A program made the translations under genes and the position numbers. From the NCBI RefSeq assembly GCF_900116385.1, contig NZ_FPCI01000001.1:620001-684000 (forward strand): 64,000 bases of DNA, written 5' to 3'. The stretch is from Pseudoxanthomonas sp. YR558. GTDB taxonomy: Bacteria; Pseudomonadota; Gammaproteobacteria; Xanthomonadales; Xanthomonadaceae. The notes beneath the pieces are model-generated. The model saw only the letters and a list, made by a program, of their open reading frames with translations, did not search any database and was not told where the DNA came from. Each line of letters begins with the position of its first letter. Position 1 is the first letter of the stretch. This document shows, one piece after another, positions 8,380-17,412 of this stretch.

Positions 8380-10940
8380 ACCACGACGCGGCCAGCGAAG
8401 GTCTCGACCTGCCGGCGCTTGTCGCCGCGCTGGAACGCGCCGCCGCTGAGCGCGGCCCGACTGACGCCACCGCCGTGCTCTTGCGGCAGGCCCGCGACGC
8501 GCTGCTTGCCAAGCAGCATGAAGCCGACACCGAGCGCTCGCGCTACCGCAACCTGTTCGACGCGGTCCCCGATCCGGTCAGCATCATCGCCGAGGACGGC
8601 ACGGTGCTGGACCTCAACAAGGCCGGTATGTCGGCCTACAAGCGGCCACCTGAAGAGATCGTCGGCCGCAACATCAACGTGCTCAACCCCGACCTACCGC
8701 GCGACCACCTGATGCCGGTGTGGGAGACGCTGAACCGGGGCGAGACCTACGTCATCGAAGTCACCAACATGCGCGGCGACGGGACGCGGTTCCCGGTCGA
8801 AGTGCACTCGGCGAACATCAACTTCGATGGCCGCAAGAGCATCGTCGCCGTGGCACGCGACATCAGCTCCCGGCGGCTCGCGGAAATGCGCTACCGCGAA
8901 CTGATGGAAACCATCGACAAGGGCATCGTCGTCAACAACCGCGACCTCGTCGTGCAGTACTGCAACGGCGCCGCGATGCGCATCTTCGGCATTCGCGAGG
9001 ACCAGCGCGTCGGCCAGGAACTGTCGCTGGACCGCTGGCATGTCGTCGACGAACACGGTCGCGAGATGCAGCGCCACGAGCTTCCCGCGCAGCGCGCCCT
9101 GGACAGCGGGCAGATGGTGGAGAGCGTGCTGCTGGGCATGTACCACCGCGAACGCAAGCACCTGATCTGGGTGACGGCCACGTCGGTGCCGCAGTTCGCG
9201 CCCGGCGAGAGCCGTCCCTCCCAGGTGACCACGCTCTTCAGCGACGTCACCGAGCTCAAGCGCGACAGCGCACTGTTCGACCGCGCGCAATCGCTGGCCC
9301 ACATCGGCGGTTGGGAATGGGACATCGGCCGCGACCGCATGTACCTGACCGACGAAGCGCAGCGCATCCTCGGCGCCGCGCGCCCGCTGATCACCCTCGA
9401 CGATGTGCTGACCTGCCTGCGCGAAACCGACCGCCGGCGACTGCGCGGTGCGCTGAACCTGATCACCGGCGGCGGCAAGGGCTTCGACCTGGAGTTGCAG
9501 GGCACGCAGGCCGACGGTCACCCGTTCTGGATCCGCGTGATCGGCGATGCCGAGCCTGGCGATCCCGGCGCGTCGCGCATCACCGGCACCATGCAGGACA
9601 TCTCGCAGGACAAGCAGGCGGAGGAAACGCTGCGCATCCAGGCGCGCACCGATCCGCTGACCGGCCTGATGAACCGCGACGCCGTGCTGACCGAGCTCGG
9701 CGCGCGCCTGAGTGACCCGGAACGTGCGCAGGTCGCGGTGCTCTACATCGACCTCGACCGTTTCAAGATGGTCAACGACGTGCTGGGCCACAACGCGGGC
9801 GATGAATTGCTGGTGCAGGCGTCCGACCGCATCCGCGGCGCGGTGGGTACCGACGGCATGATCGCGCGCTTCGGCGGCGACGAATTCCTGGTCATCTGCG
9901 ACGCCGGCGACGACCCGCAATTACCCGAACAGCTGGCGCACGCGGTGCTGGGTGCGTTCGCCGACTCGTTCCGCTTCGGCAAGGACGAATTCGCCATCAC
10001 GGCCAGCATCGGCCTCGCGGTCGCGCCAGGCGATGGCCTGCGCCCGCAACAACTGATCCAGAACGCCGACATCGCGATGTACGACAGCAAGCATCGCGCG
10101 CGCAACGGCTGGCAGAGCTTCACCCAGGAGCTCGCGCAACGGCAGCAGGACCGTCTGCAGATCGAGACGCAGCTGCGCCGCGCGGTGGACAACGAGGAAT
10201 TCCGCCTCGTCTACCAGCCGCAGGTCGATCTGCGCAACGGCCACATCATCGCGGCCGAAGCGCTGATCCGCTGGCAGAACCACCAACTAGGCGAACTGCG
10301 CCCCGACGTGTTCATCAGCCACGCCGAGACCACCGGCGACATCGTGCGGATCGGCAGCTGGGTGCTGCGCGAGGCCTGCCGGCAGGTGGCGGCGTGGCGC
10401 GATCAGGGCCTGGGCATCGTGCGGGTGGCGGTCAACGTGTCGTACCGCCAATTCGCCGGCGATGACCTCGCTGACCGCGTGCGCGCAATCCTCACCGAGT
10501 TCAACCTGCCGGGCGCTGCGCTGGAACTGGAATTCACCGAACGCGTCCTGATCGAGGATGCGCCCGCCACGCTGCGCACCTTCGCCGATCTGCGCCAGTT
10601 GGGCGTAGTGCTGACCATCGACGATTTCGGCGAGGGCTACAGCGCGCTCAACTACCTGCGCCGGCTGCCGATCCATGGCCTGAAACTCAGCCCGCTGTTC
10701 ACCGAAGGCGTGCCCAACAATCGCTCCGACGTGGCGGTTTGCCAGGCCGTCTCGGCGATCGCGCGCAGCCTGGGGCTTGGCCTGGTGGCCGAAGGCGTGG
10801 AATCCGAGGCGCAGCGCCAGTTCCTGCTCAACCTGGGCGTCCCGGTCGGCCAGGGCTTCCTGTTCGCGCCAGGCCTGTCGCCGGACGAATTCGCGCGCCG
10901 GTTGGCCGACACCCCGCTGGAGCGGGCGCTGCACGCCTGA
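8376..10940 (+). CDS. PAS-GGDEF-EAL cyclic-di-GMP protein
   Basis: 854 residues and no clear membrane segment, so probably cytoplasmic. Three PAS-like modules (about 45-160, 170-290, 295-410) precede a GGDEF domain with intact RFGGDEF near residue 498 and an EAL domain starting near 627. The GGDEF inhibitory RxxD site is replaced by GTDG. The EAL domain keeps EAL, the Asn of AVNVS, TE, DDFG, the loop Lys, EGVE and the final Gln, but KLS replaces the usual KID and DDFGEG replaces DDFGTG. It could make or break c-di-GMP, or only sense it. Confidence 0.9.
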   Translation: MNHDAASEGLDLPALVAALERAAAERGPTDATAVLLRQARDALLAKQHEADTERSRYRNLFDAVPDPVSIIAEDGTVLDLNKAGMSAYKRPPEEIVGRNINVLNPDLPRDHLMPVWETLNRGETYVIEVTNMRGDGTRFPVEVHSANINFDGRKSIVAVARDISSRRLAEMRYRELMETIDKGIVVNNRDLVVQYCNGAAMRIFGIREDQRVGQELSLDRWHVVDEHGREMQRHELPAQRALDSGQMVESVLLGMYHRERKHLIWVTATSVPQFAPGESRPSQVTTLFSDVTELKRDSALFDRAQSLAHIGGWEWDIGRDRMYLTDEAQRILGAARPLITLDDVLTCLRETDRRRLRGALNLITGGGKGFDLELQGTQADGHPFWIRVIGDAEPGDPGASRITGTMQDISQDKQAEETLRIQARTDPLTGLMNRDAVLTELGARLSDPERAQVAVLYIDLDRFKMVNDVLGHNAGDELLVQASDRIRGAVGTDGMIARFGGDEFLVICDAGDDPQLPEQLAHAVLGAFADSFRFGKDEFAITASIGLAVAPGDGLRPQQLIQNADIAMYDSKHRARNGWQSFTQELAQRQQDRLQIETQLRRAVDNEEFRLVYQPQVDLRNGHIIAAEALIRWQNHQLGELRPDVFISHAETTGDIVRIGSWVLREACRQVAAWRDQGLGIVRVAVNVSYRQFAGDDLADRVRAILTEFNLPGAALELEFTERVLIEDAPATLRTFADLRQLGVVLTIDDFGEGYSALNYLRRLPIHGLKLSPLFTEGVPNNRSDVAVCQAVSAIARSLGLGLVAEGVESEAQRQFLLNLGVPVGQGFLFAPGLSPDEFARRLADTPLERALHA

Positions 10941-11022
10941 GCCGAGCCGGCTTGCCCGCGGGTGCGACGCCCGTCACCCGCCATCGCGTAAAATGCCGGC
11001 CTTTCCGCATCAGGTCCGCCGC

Positions 11023-11793
11023 ATGCAGCTTTCCGATACCCGTGCCGTCATCACCGGCGGCGTCTCCGGCCTGGGGCTGGCCGTCGCCCGCCACCTCGTC
11101 CGCCACGGCGGCAAAGCCGTCCTGTTCGACGTCAACGACGACAAGGGCGCCGCCGCCGTCGCCGAACTGGGCGAAGGCAACGCGCGGTACGTGCGTACCG
11201 ACGTGACCGACGAAGCCGGCGTCACGGCGAACATCGCCGCGGCCAGGGAATTCCTGGGTGGACTGAATGCCGCGATCAACTGCGCCGGCATCCTCGGCGC
11301 CGGACGCGTGCTCGGCAAGGAAGCACCGATGCCGCTGTCCACCTTCCAGACCACGGTGATGGTGAACCTGGTGGGCAGCTTCAACGTGGCCAAGGCGGCC
11401 GCGGACGCGATGCAGCACAACACCCCGAACGCCGACGGCGAGCGCGGCATCATCGTCAACACGGCGAGCGTGGCGGCCTACGAAGGCCAGATCGGCCAGG
11501 CGGCCTATTCGGCCTCGAAGGGCGGCGTGGTCGGCATGACCCTGCCGATGGCGCGCGAACTCTCGCGCTTCGGCATCCGCGTGATGACCGTGGCGCCCGG
11601 TATCTTCTGGACCCCGATGGTCGACGGCATGCCGGAAGCCGTGCAGCAGTCGCTCAGCGCCTCGATCCCCTTCCCGTCCCGCCTCGGCAAGCCGGAAGAG
11701 TTCGCCGACCTGGTCGCCTACATCCTGGGCAATCCCTATCTCAACGGCGAGACGATTCGCCTGGACGGCGCCGTGCGGCTGGCGCCGAAGTAA
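11023..11793 (+). CDS. SDR dehydrogenase, 3-hydroxyacyl-CoA dehydrogenase type-2-like
   Basis: 256 residues, classical SDR. Cofactor motif TGGVSGLG near residue 11, NCAG, the catalytic Ser in NTASVA and YSASKGG with Tyr and Lys. Together with PGIFWTPMV and a C-terminal LNGETIRLDGA it resembles HSD17B10-type enzymes acting on 3-hydroxy-2-methylacyl-CoA in branched-chain amino acid breakdown, which fits its place after the liu genes. It is separated from the GGDEF-EAL gene by 82 bp. An ATG 10 codons upstream is possible. Confidence 0.83.
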   Translation: MQLSDTRAVITGGVSGLGLAVARHLVRHGGKAVLFDVNDDKGAAAVAELGEGNARYVRTDVTDEAGVTANIAAAREFLGGLNAAINCAGILGAGRVLGKEAPMPLSTFQTTVMVNLVGSFNVAKAAADAMQHNTPNADGERGIIVNTASVAAYEGQIGQAAYSASKGGVVGMTLPMARELSRFGIRVMTVAPGIFWTPMVDGMPEAVQQSLSASIPFPSRLGKPEEFADLVAYILGNPYLNGETIRLDGAVRLAPK

Positions 11794-11835
11794 GCCCACC
11801 GCCTCTATTTCTCCTTTCCTACCTACGGTTCATCC

Positions 11836-12402
11836 ATGAAGGCTTTTGACATCAAGAAGGGCAACGTCGTCGAACACAACGGCGGCGTGTACCAGATCCG
11901 CGACATCGAGCGCAGCTCGCCGCAGGGCCGCGGCGGCAACGTGCGCTTCCGTTTCATCATGTACAGCGTGCCCGGCGGCAACAAGCTGGACGCCAGCTTC
12001 GACGCCGACGACAACCTGTCCGAAGTGGAGCTGCTGCGCCGCCAGGCGACGTATTCCTACAAGGACGGCGATGCCTTCGTGTTCCTCGACGACGAGGACT
12101 ACACGCCTTACACCCTCGACGCGAACGTGATCGGCGACGATGCCGGCTACATCACCGACGGCCTGAGCGGTTGCTACGTGCAGGTGATCGACGAACTGCC
12201 GGTCGCGCTGCAGCTGCCGCAGCACGTCACGCTCGAAGTGGTGGAAACGCCGCCGGAACTGAAGGGCGGCACCGCCACGAAGCGTCCGAAGCCGGCCCGG
12301 CTCAGCACCGGCATCGAGATCATGGTGCCGGAGTACATCACCAACGGCGAACGCATCCTGGTCAACACGACCACCGGCGAATTCGGCGGCCGCGCGGACT
12401 GA
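11836..12402 (+). CDS. efpL: Elongation factor P-like protein EfpL (YeiP)
   Basis: 188 residues in three beta-barrel domains, as in EF-P. The tip loop of domain I reads SSPQGRGGN, with Arg in place of the modifiable Lys of EF-P, and the C-terminus ends [10 protein letters not shown]. This is the YeiP/EfpL subgroup, which relieves ribosome stalling at proline and related motifs and works without the EpmA/B modification. It stands alone, convergent with the DUF4105 gene 7 bp away. Confidence 0.9.
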   Translation: MKAFDIKKGNVVEHNGGVYQIRDIERSSPQGRGGNVRFRFIMYSVPGGNKLDASFDADDNLSEVELLRRQATYSYKDGDAFVFLDDEDYTPYTLDANVIGDDAGYITDGLSGCYVQVIDELPVALQLPQHVTLEVVETPPELKGGTATKRPKPARLSTGIEIMVPEYITNGERILVNTTTGEFGGRAD

Positions 12403-12409
12403 TTCGCGG

Positions 12410-14203
12410 TTACGGCGCGCCTGCCGCGGCCAAGGCCCGCAGGCGCGCACCGATCGCGTCCACGTTGGATTCGATCCCGCGCAGGGCTTCCCGCTGGTCT
12501 TCGGGAAGCCAGCGCTCCAGGTCCTTGCGCAGGACCGCATCCTCGCTTCGAAGCTTCTCGACGCGCACCTGCGCCTCCACGGCGATGCGCTCGCGTTCGT
12601 CCGATTGCGGCAATCCGTATCCCGCCGGCGCGAGTTCGGCGGGCTGGCTGACGAAGCTGGTATCGCCCAACCACGCTTTCAGCGCCTGCACCGCGGGCGC
12701 GGCATCCGCAGGCACGTCGCGACCGAGGTAGCGTCGCTTCAGTTCATCGCGCAACAGCAACTGCTGGCGGCGCAGCGCGGCATTCTCGAGCACGAGCAAG
12801 GCCGCGCTCGCCTTCAGGTCGGCCTGCGACAGCCAAGGCGCCCGTTCTGTCGGCGACAGCGCCAACCATACCTGCGCATCGGGGTGCGGCAGGGCAAGCG
12901 CCTGGCGTGCGACGGAATACAGCGTGTCATAGCGCGCGCTCATCGGTTCGAAGTAGTAACCAAGACGGCGCGCCTGTTCGCCATCCTCCAACACGCGACG
13001 GTCCGCGATGCCCGCCCGCTCCAGCTTCCTCAGCAAACCTGTCGGCATGATGCTCGCCAATGGCTCACCGGCAAGCCGCGGCACGCCATCGTGCAGCAGC
13101 TTCCAGGTTTCCACGGCGCAGTTGTTGCTGATGAAGTAATAGCGCCCGTCATAGCTCCAGTGGAGTTGCGCGGCACGCTCCAGCAGCGAGGCAACCTCCT
13201 CCCGCTGGAGTCGCAGCGGAACGGATTGCAGGCCACGCAGTTCGACCTTCGTGTATTCCTCGATCACCTGGTCCAGCGGCAGCAGGAACACGCGCGACGG
13301 GTACGAGCCCGTCAGCCCCCGCCAGCTTGAGATCTGCACATCGCCCACGAAGGCGCGGAACGACAGCACGCGATGATGGGCAAGGTCCAGCCGGCAATCC
13401 GGCCCCGGCGCACGCCCCGGCGCGCAGACGACCAGGCGCAGCATGCTGTGGCCCCAGCGGCTCATCGCTTCGGTGTTGCCCTCGGCCAGCAGGTAGTCGA
13501 CTTCGTAGACGCGCGCGGGATCCAGCGCCAGCAGCGACGCATGGCCACGTGCCGCATCTGCCTCGAGGAAAGGCAGTCCCGTCGCGCACTCGGCCGCCGC
13601 GGCCGACCCGCCGAAATGCGATGCGAAATAGCGGTATAGCGCCGGACGCCGACATGCGTAGCTGCTGTCCAGCACGAAGTGCTCGAGATTGACGGCAACG
13701 AACTCCGACGGCCGCATCAGCTCGTAGGCATCGGGGCTCCGGGCGGTGAAATCATTGCGGCTGCGCCGGCCCACGACGCGGAACACGCTGCGCTGCCAAC
13801 CGGCCAGCTCGCGCAGGCGCGCATCCCCGGACAACACGTTGCGATGCGCGCGGTCGTAGGCATGCGCGAGCTCGTGGACGAGCGCCTTCCGCGCCGCCGG
13901 GACGCGTGCGTCATCCAGCAATGCGCGATCGAGCCACAGTCGGTGGCCGACACGGCGGCCTTGCACATCGTGCGGAAGATCGGTGCGCCACCCCAGGATG
14001 AGGTCTGGCGGCAGTCCGTCTCGCCACGCGCGCGGCAGGCGGGCGAGGACATCGTCGACGAGCGCCTGCGTGGATGCGACCTGGGCCGCGTCGAGACCCG
14101 TGGGATCGACGCGTAGGGCGAAGGCAGGAAGCGCGTGGCCCAGCAGTACAGAAGCTAGGACCACGCCGATGCGTCGGCTCCATGGCCGACGCGGGAACAT
14201 CAA
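12410..14203 (-). CDS. Exported DUF4105 (Lnb-like) protein with HExxH motif
   Basis: 597 residues. An Arg-rich start and hydrophobic stretch (12-30) form a signal peptide. An N-terminal region holds HELAH (residues 110-114), a zinc-peptidase-like motif. A DUF4105-type core (about 235-400) contains WGHSMLR (His252) and FISNNC (Cys362), a His/Cys pair that could be catalytic. Some DUF4105 proteins have been linked to lipoprotein N-acylation (Lnb). Whether this one does that is unknown. The start overlaps the DUF2388 gene stop by 4 nt. Confidence 0.78.
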   Translation of the reverse strand: MMFPRRPWSRRIGVVLASVLLGHALPAFALRVDPTGLDAAQVASTQALVDDVLARLPRAWRDGLPPDLILGWRTDLPHDVQGRRVGHRLWLDRALLDDARVPAARKALVHELAHAYDRAHRNVLSGDARLRELAGWQRSVFRVVGRRSRNDFTARSPDAYELMRPSEFVAVNLEHFVLDSSYACRRPALYRYFASHFGGSAAAAECATGLPFLEADAARGHASLLALDPARVYEVDYLLAEGNTEAMSRWGHSMLRLVVCAPGRAPGPDCRLDLAHHRVLSFRAFVGDVQISSWRGLTGSYPSRVFLLPLDQVIEEYTKVELRGLQSVPLRLQREEVASLLERAAQLHWSYDGRYYFISNNCAVETWKLLHDGVPRLAGEPLASIMPTGLLRKLERAGIADRRVLEDGEQARRLGYYFEPMSARYDTLYSVARQALALPHPDAQVWLALSPTERAPWLSQADLKASAALLVLENAALRRQQLLLRDELKRRYLGRDVPADAAPAVQALKAWLGDTSFVSQPAELAPAGYGLPQSDERERIAVEAQVRVEKLRSEDAVLRKDLERWLPEDQREALRGIESNVDAIGARLRALAAAGAP

Positions 14204-14499
14204 CGCGCCAGGATGGCCTGGGCCAGCTGCATGTCGCTGGCGCGGCGCGCGGTTTCATCGGTTTCGCGCAGGTGGCGCAACGCGGCCTCCAGCTGTGCGC
14301 CGCGGATGCGGCCATTGCTGGCGACGAAGCTGGCTGCGTCTTCGCGGGCCTGCAGCACAATCTTGTCGTCGCCGGACGAGCTGTCGGACGATGCCGACGA
14401 ACCGGCGGAGGAGGCGCCCGCAGAACTGCCGGCGAAGCTGCCGGCCAGGGCCGGGACGGAAAGTGCCAGCAACACGCCGGCCAGGATCAAACGGGACAT
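14200..14499 (-). CDS. DUF2388 small periplasmic protein
   Basis: 99 residues: a signal peptide, a Ser/Gly/Ala-rich linker (about 20-45), then the DUF2388 core DDKIVLQAREDAASFVAS, the segment RGAQLEAAL and a C-terminal QLAQAIL. An upstream in-frame ATG at 14541 would bury the signal peptide, so I use the ATG at 14499. It overlaps the DUF4105 gene (ATGA). The family is of unknown function. The coupling suggests a substrate or cofactor relation. Confidence 0.8.
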   Translation of the reverse strand: MSRLILAGVLLALSVPALAGSFAGSSAGASSAGSSASSDSSSGDDKIVLQAREDAASFVASNGRIRGAQLEAALRHLRETDETARRASDMQLAQAILAR

Positions 14500-14579
14500 G
14501 GATGTTTCCGGAGGGGACGCCGTCGCCGGCGCGGTGCGCAAAGCCTACCTGCAATCGACGCGCGCAGGATGAACCCGCA

Positions 14580-15974
14580 TCACCCTTGCGCGTCGAACAG
14601 CTTGCCGGGGTTCATCAGGCCGTTCGGGTCGAGCACGCGCTTCACGCCGCGCATCACCGCGATTTCCTCGGGGCTGCGCGTGCTTTCCAGGTAGCCCTTC
14701 TTCACCAGGCCGATGCCGTGCTCGGCCGAAATGCTGCCGCGGTGACGCTGCAGCGATGCGGCCAGCAGCTTGGTCACCTGTTCGCACTGGGTGACGAAGT
14801 CGGCATCGCCGACGTCGTCGGGCTTCAGCACATTGATATGCAGGTTGCCATCGCCGATGTGGCCGAACCAAACCACGTCGAACTGCGGGTACGCCTCGCC
14901 CAGCAACGCCTGGGTTTCGGCGAGGAAGGCCGGCATGGCGGAGATGCGCACCGACACATCGTTCTTGTAGGGCTTGTAGCGCGCCAGCGCCTCGGTGATG
15001 CCTTCGCGCAGGCGCCACAGCTGCGCCGCCTGCGCATCGGACTGGCTGATCACGCCATCGCTAACCCAGCCCTGCTCCATGCAGGCTTCGAAAGCCGCCA
15101 TCGCGGCGGCCTCCTTCGCGTCGTCGCCGATGGCGAATTCGGTGACCACGTAGTAGGGATGCACCTCGTCGAACGGCCTCTGTGCACCATGCGCCAGCAC
15201 ATGGTGCAGCGCGCGATCGGTGAAGAACTCGAAGGCTTCCAGCTGCAGCCGCTCGCGGAAGGCTGCGAAGACCTGCATCAGCACGTCGAACGACGGCAGC
15301 GCCAGCAGCATGACGTTGGTCGGCGGCGGCGGATCGGTCAGGCGGACGGTGGCTTCGACGATTACGCCGAGCGTGCCCTCCGAACCGATGAACAGGTGGC
15401 GCAGGTCGTAGCCGCTCGAGTTCTTGATCAGGGCCTTGTTGAGTTCCAGTACGTCGCCGGCGCCGGTGACCACCTTGAGCCCGGCGATCCATTCGCGCGT
15501 GTTGCCATAGCGGATCACCCGGATACCGCCCGCATTCGTCGCGATGTTCCCACCGATGGCGCAGGAGCCACGCGCGGCGAAATCCACGGGATAGACAAGA
15601 CCGTGCTCGCGCGCCGCGTTGTGCACGGCTTCCAGCGGCATGCCGGCCTGCACGGTGAGCGTGCGATCCACGGCATTGAAATCCAGCGCCTGGTTCATGC
15701 GCTCCAGGCTGAGCACCAGTTCTCCGTTCGCCGCGACAGCGCCGCCGGACAGCCCGGTGCGACCGCCCGAAGGCACGACGGCGACATGATGTTCGTTCGC
15801 CCACTGCACGACGGCCTGCACGTCCTCGACGGTAGCCGGCAACGCAATGGCCAACGGGGCCGGCGTCCAGCGCCGGGTCCAATCGCGACCGTAATGTTCG
15901 AGGTCGGCGGGATCGGTCTTCAGGCGCAGCCCAGGGGCGGCTTCGAGCAAGGCTTGCAGGCGCGGATCGCTCAT
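14580..15974 (-). CDS. FAD-binding oxidoreductase, probable D-2-hydroxyglutarate dehydrogenase
   Basis: 464 residues with an N-terminal FAD_binding_4 domain (PSGGRTGLSGG near 55-65, SCAIGGNIATNAGG near 130) and a C-terminal FAD-oxidase domain (WFGHIGDGNLHINV, ISAEHGIGLVKKGYL). This matches the D-lactate / D-2-hydroxyglutarate dehydrogenase group. It is divergent from serA, whose product generates D-2-hydroxyglutarate as a side reaction, so the D2HG assignment is favoured. The frame is open 77 codons further, but MSDPRLQALL is the normal N-terminus. Confidence 0.82.
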   Translation of the reverse strand: MSDPRLQALLEAAPGLRLKTDPADLEHYGRDWTRRWTPAPLAIALPATVEDVQAVVQWANEHHVAVVPSGGRTGLSGGAVAANGELVLSLERMNQALDFNAVDRTLTVQAGMPLEAVHNAAREHGLVYPVDFAARGSCAIGGNIATNAGGIRVIRYGNTREWIAGLKVVTGAGDVLELNKALIKNSSGYDLRHLFIGSEGTLGVIVEATVRLTDPPPPTNVMLLALPSFDVLMQVFAAFRERLQLEAFEFFTDRALHHVLAHGAQRPFDEVHPYYVVTEFAIGDDAKEAAAMAAFEACMEQGWVSDGVISQSDAQAAQLWRLREGITEALARYKPYKNDVSVRISAMPAFLAETQALLGEAYPQFDVVWFGHIGDGNLHINVLKPDDVGDADFVTQCEQVTKLLAASLQRHRGSISAEHGIGLVKKGYLESTRSPEEIAVMRGVKRVLDPNGLMNPGKLFDAQG

Positions 15975-16167
15975 TGCACAGGTGGATTTTCGGGGGCGCT
16001 CAGGGTGCCAGCGATGCTGCGCTGCGTCCAGCCGACAAGCAGGTCGTTTCAGAGGCAACCAAGCCGGAAAAACGGCAACCGAGCATTCCATTCCGCGCTG
16101 CAGCATCGCGGGCCGGCATCTGGCATAGTGGCGATCCTTTCCCACTCCCGTTTGCGACCTTCCGGCA

Positions 16168-17409
16168 ATGTCGAACAAGAAGACCTCGTACCCGAAGCAG
16201 GACATCCGCGTGCTGTTGCTCGAGGGGGTCAGCCAGACGGCCGTGGAGACCTTCCGCGCGGCGGGTTACACGCAGATCGAGTTCCACGAGAAGTCGCTGC
16301 CGGAAGCCGAACTCAAGCAACGCATCGCCGAGGCCCATATCGTCGGCATCCGGTCGCGCACCCACCTGACCGATGACGTCCTGGCGCAGGCGCGCCGTCT
16401 GATCGCGGTGGGCTGCTTCTGCATCGGCACCAACCAGGTGGACCTGGAAGCGGCGGAACTGGCCGGCATCCCGGTCTTCAATGCGCCCTACTCCAACACC
16501 CGCAGCGTGGCCGAGCTGGTCATCGCCCAGGCCATCCTGCTGATGCGCGGCATTCCGCAGAAGAACGCCGAATGCCATCGCGGTGGCTGGAGCAAGTCGG
16601 CCGCAGGCAGCCACGAAGTGCGCGGCAAGACCCTCGGCATCATCGGCTACGGCCATATCGGCACCCAGGTCGGCGTGCTCGCCGAGTCGCTGGGCATGCA
16701 CGTGCTCTTCCACGATATCGAGACCAAGCTCTCGCTCGGCAACGCGCGCCCTGCGATCAGCCTGGACGACCTGCTGGCGCTGAGCGACGTGGTGACCCTG
16801 CACGTGCCGGAAACAGCGGCGACCAAGGACATGTTCGGCACGGCGCAGATCGCGGAGATGAAGCGTGGCGCGCACTTAATCAACGCCTCGCGCGGCACCG
16901 TGGTCGACATCGACGCGCTGGCGGATGCGCTGAAGTCCGGCCACGTCGGCGGTGCGGCGGTGGATGTGTTCCCGGTGGAGCCCAAGGGCAACGCCGAATC
17001 GTTCGAATCGCCGCTGCGTGGGCTGGACAACGTCATCCTGACCCCGCACGTCGGCGGCTCCACGCTGGAAGCGCAGGACAACATCGGTATCGAGGTGGCC
17101 GCCAAGCTGGTCCGTTACAGCGACAACGGCAGCACGCTGTCGGCGGTGAACTTCCCCGAAGTCACCCTGCCCGGCCACGACGGCAGCCGCCGCATCATGC
17201 ACATCCACCGCAACGTGCCGGGCGTGCTGTCGCAGATCAACGACATCTTCCGCGACCGCGGCATCAACATCGACGGCCAGTTCCTGCGCACCGACCCCAA
17301 GGTCGGTTACGTGGTCATCGATGTCACCGCCGACGAAGAGCAGACCACCAGCCTGCGTGAAGCGATGGCGGCCATTCCCGGCACGCTGCGCGTGCGCGTG
17401 CTGTACTGA
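16168..17409 (+). CDS. serA: D-3-phosphoglycerate dehydrogenase
   Basis: 413 residues, close to E. coli SerA (410). Substrate and NAD domains carry IIGYGHIGTQ (NAD motif), NASRGTVVD, the catalytic Glu in PVEPKGN and the His in LTPHVGGST. A C-terminal ACT domain (about 338-413, with MHIHRNVPGVLSQIND) allows feedback inhibition by serine. It performs the first step of serine synthesis. The flavoprotein gene that can reoxidise its 2-hydroxyglutarate by-product is divergent across 193 bp. Confidence 0.96.
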   Translation: MSNKKTSYPKQDIRVLLLEGVSQTAVETFRAAGYTQIEFHEKSLPEAELKQRIAEAHIVGIRSRTHLTDDVLAQARRLIAVGCFCIGTNQVDLEAAELAGIPVFNAPYSNTRSVAELVIAQAILLMRGIPQKNAECHRGGWSKSAAGSHEVRGKTLGIIGYGHIGTQVGVLAESLGMHVLFHDIETKLSLGNARPAISLDDLLALSDVVTLHVPETAATKDMFGTAQIAEMKRGAHLINASRGTVVDIDALADALKSGHVGGAAVDVFPVEPKGNAESFESPLRGLDNVILTPHVGGSTLEAQDNIGIEVAAKLVRYSDNGSTLSAVNFPEVTLPGHDGSRRIMHIHRNVPGVLSQINDIFRDRGINIDGQFLRTDPKVGYVVIDVTADEEQTTSLREAMAAIPGTLRVRVLY

Positions 17410-17412
17410 CGC

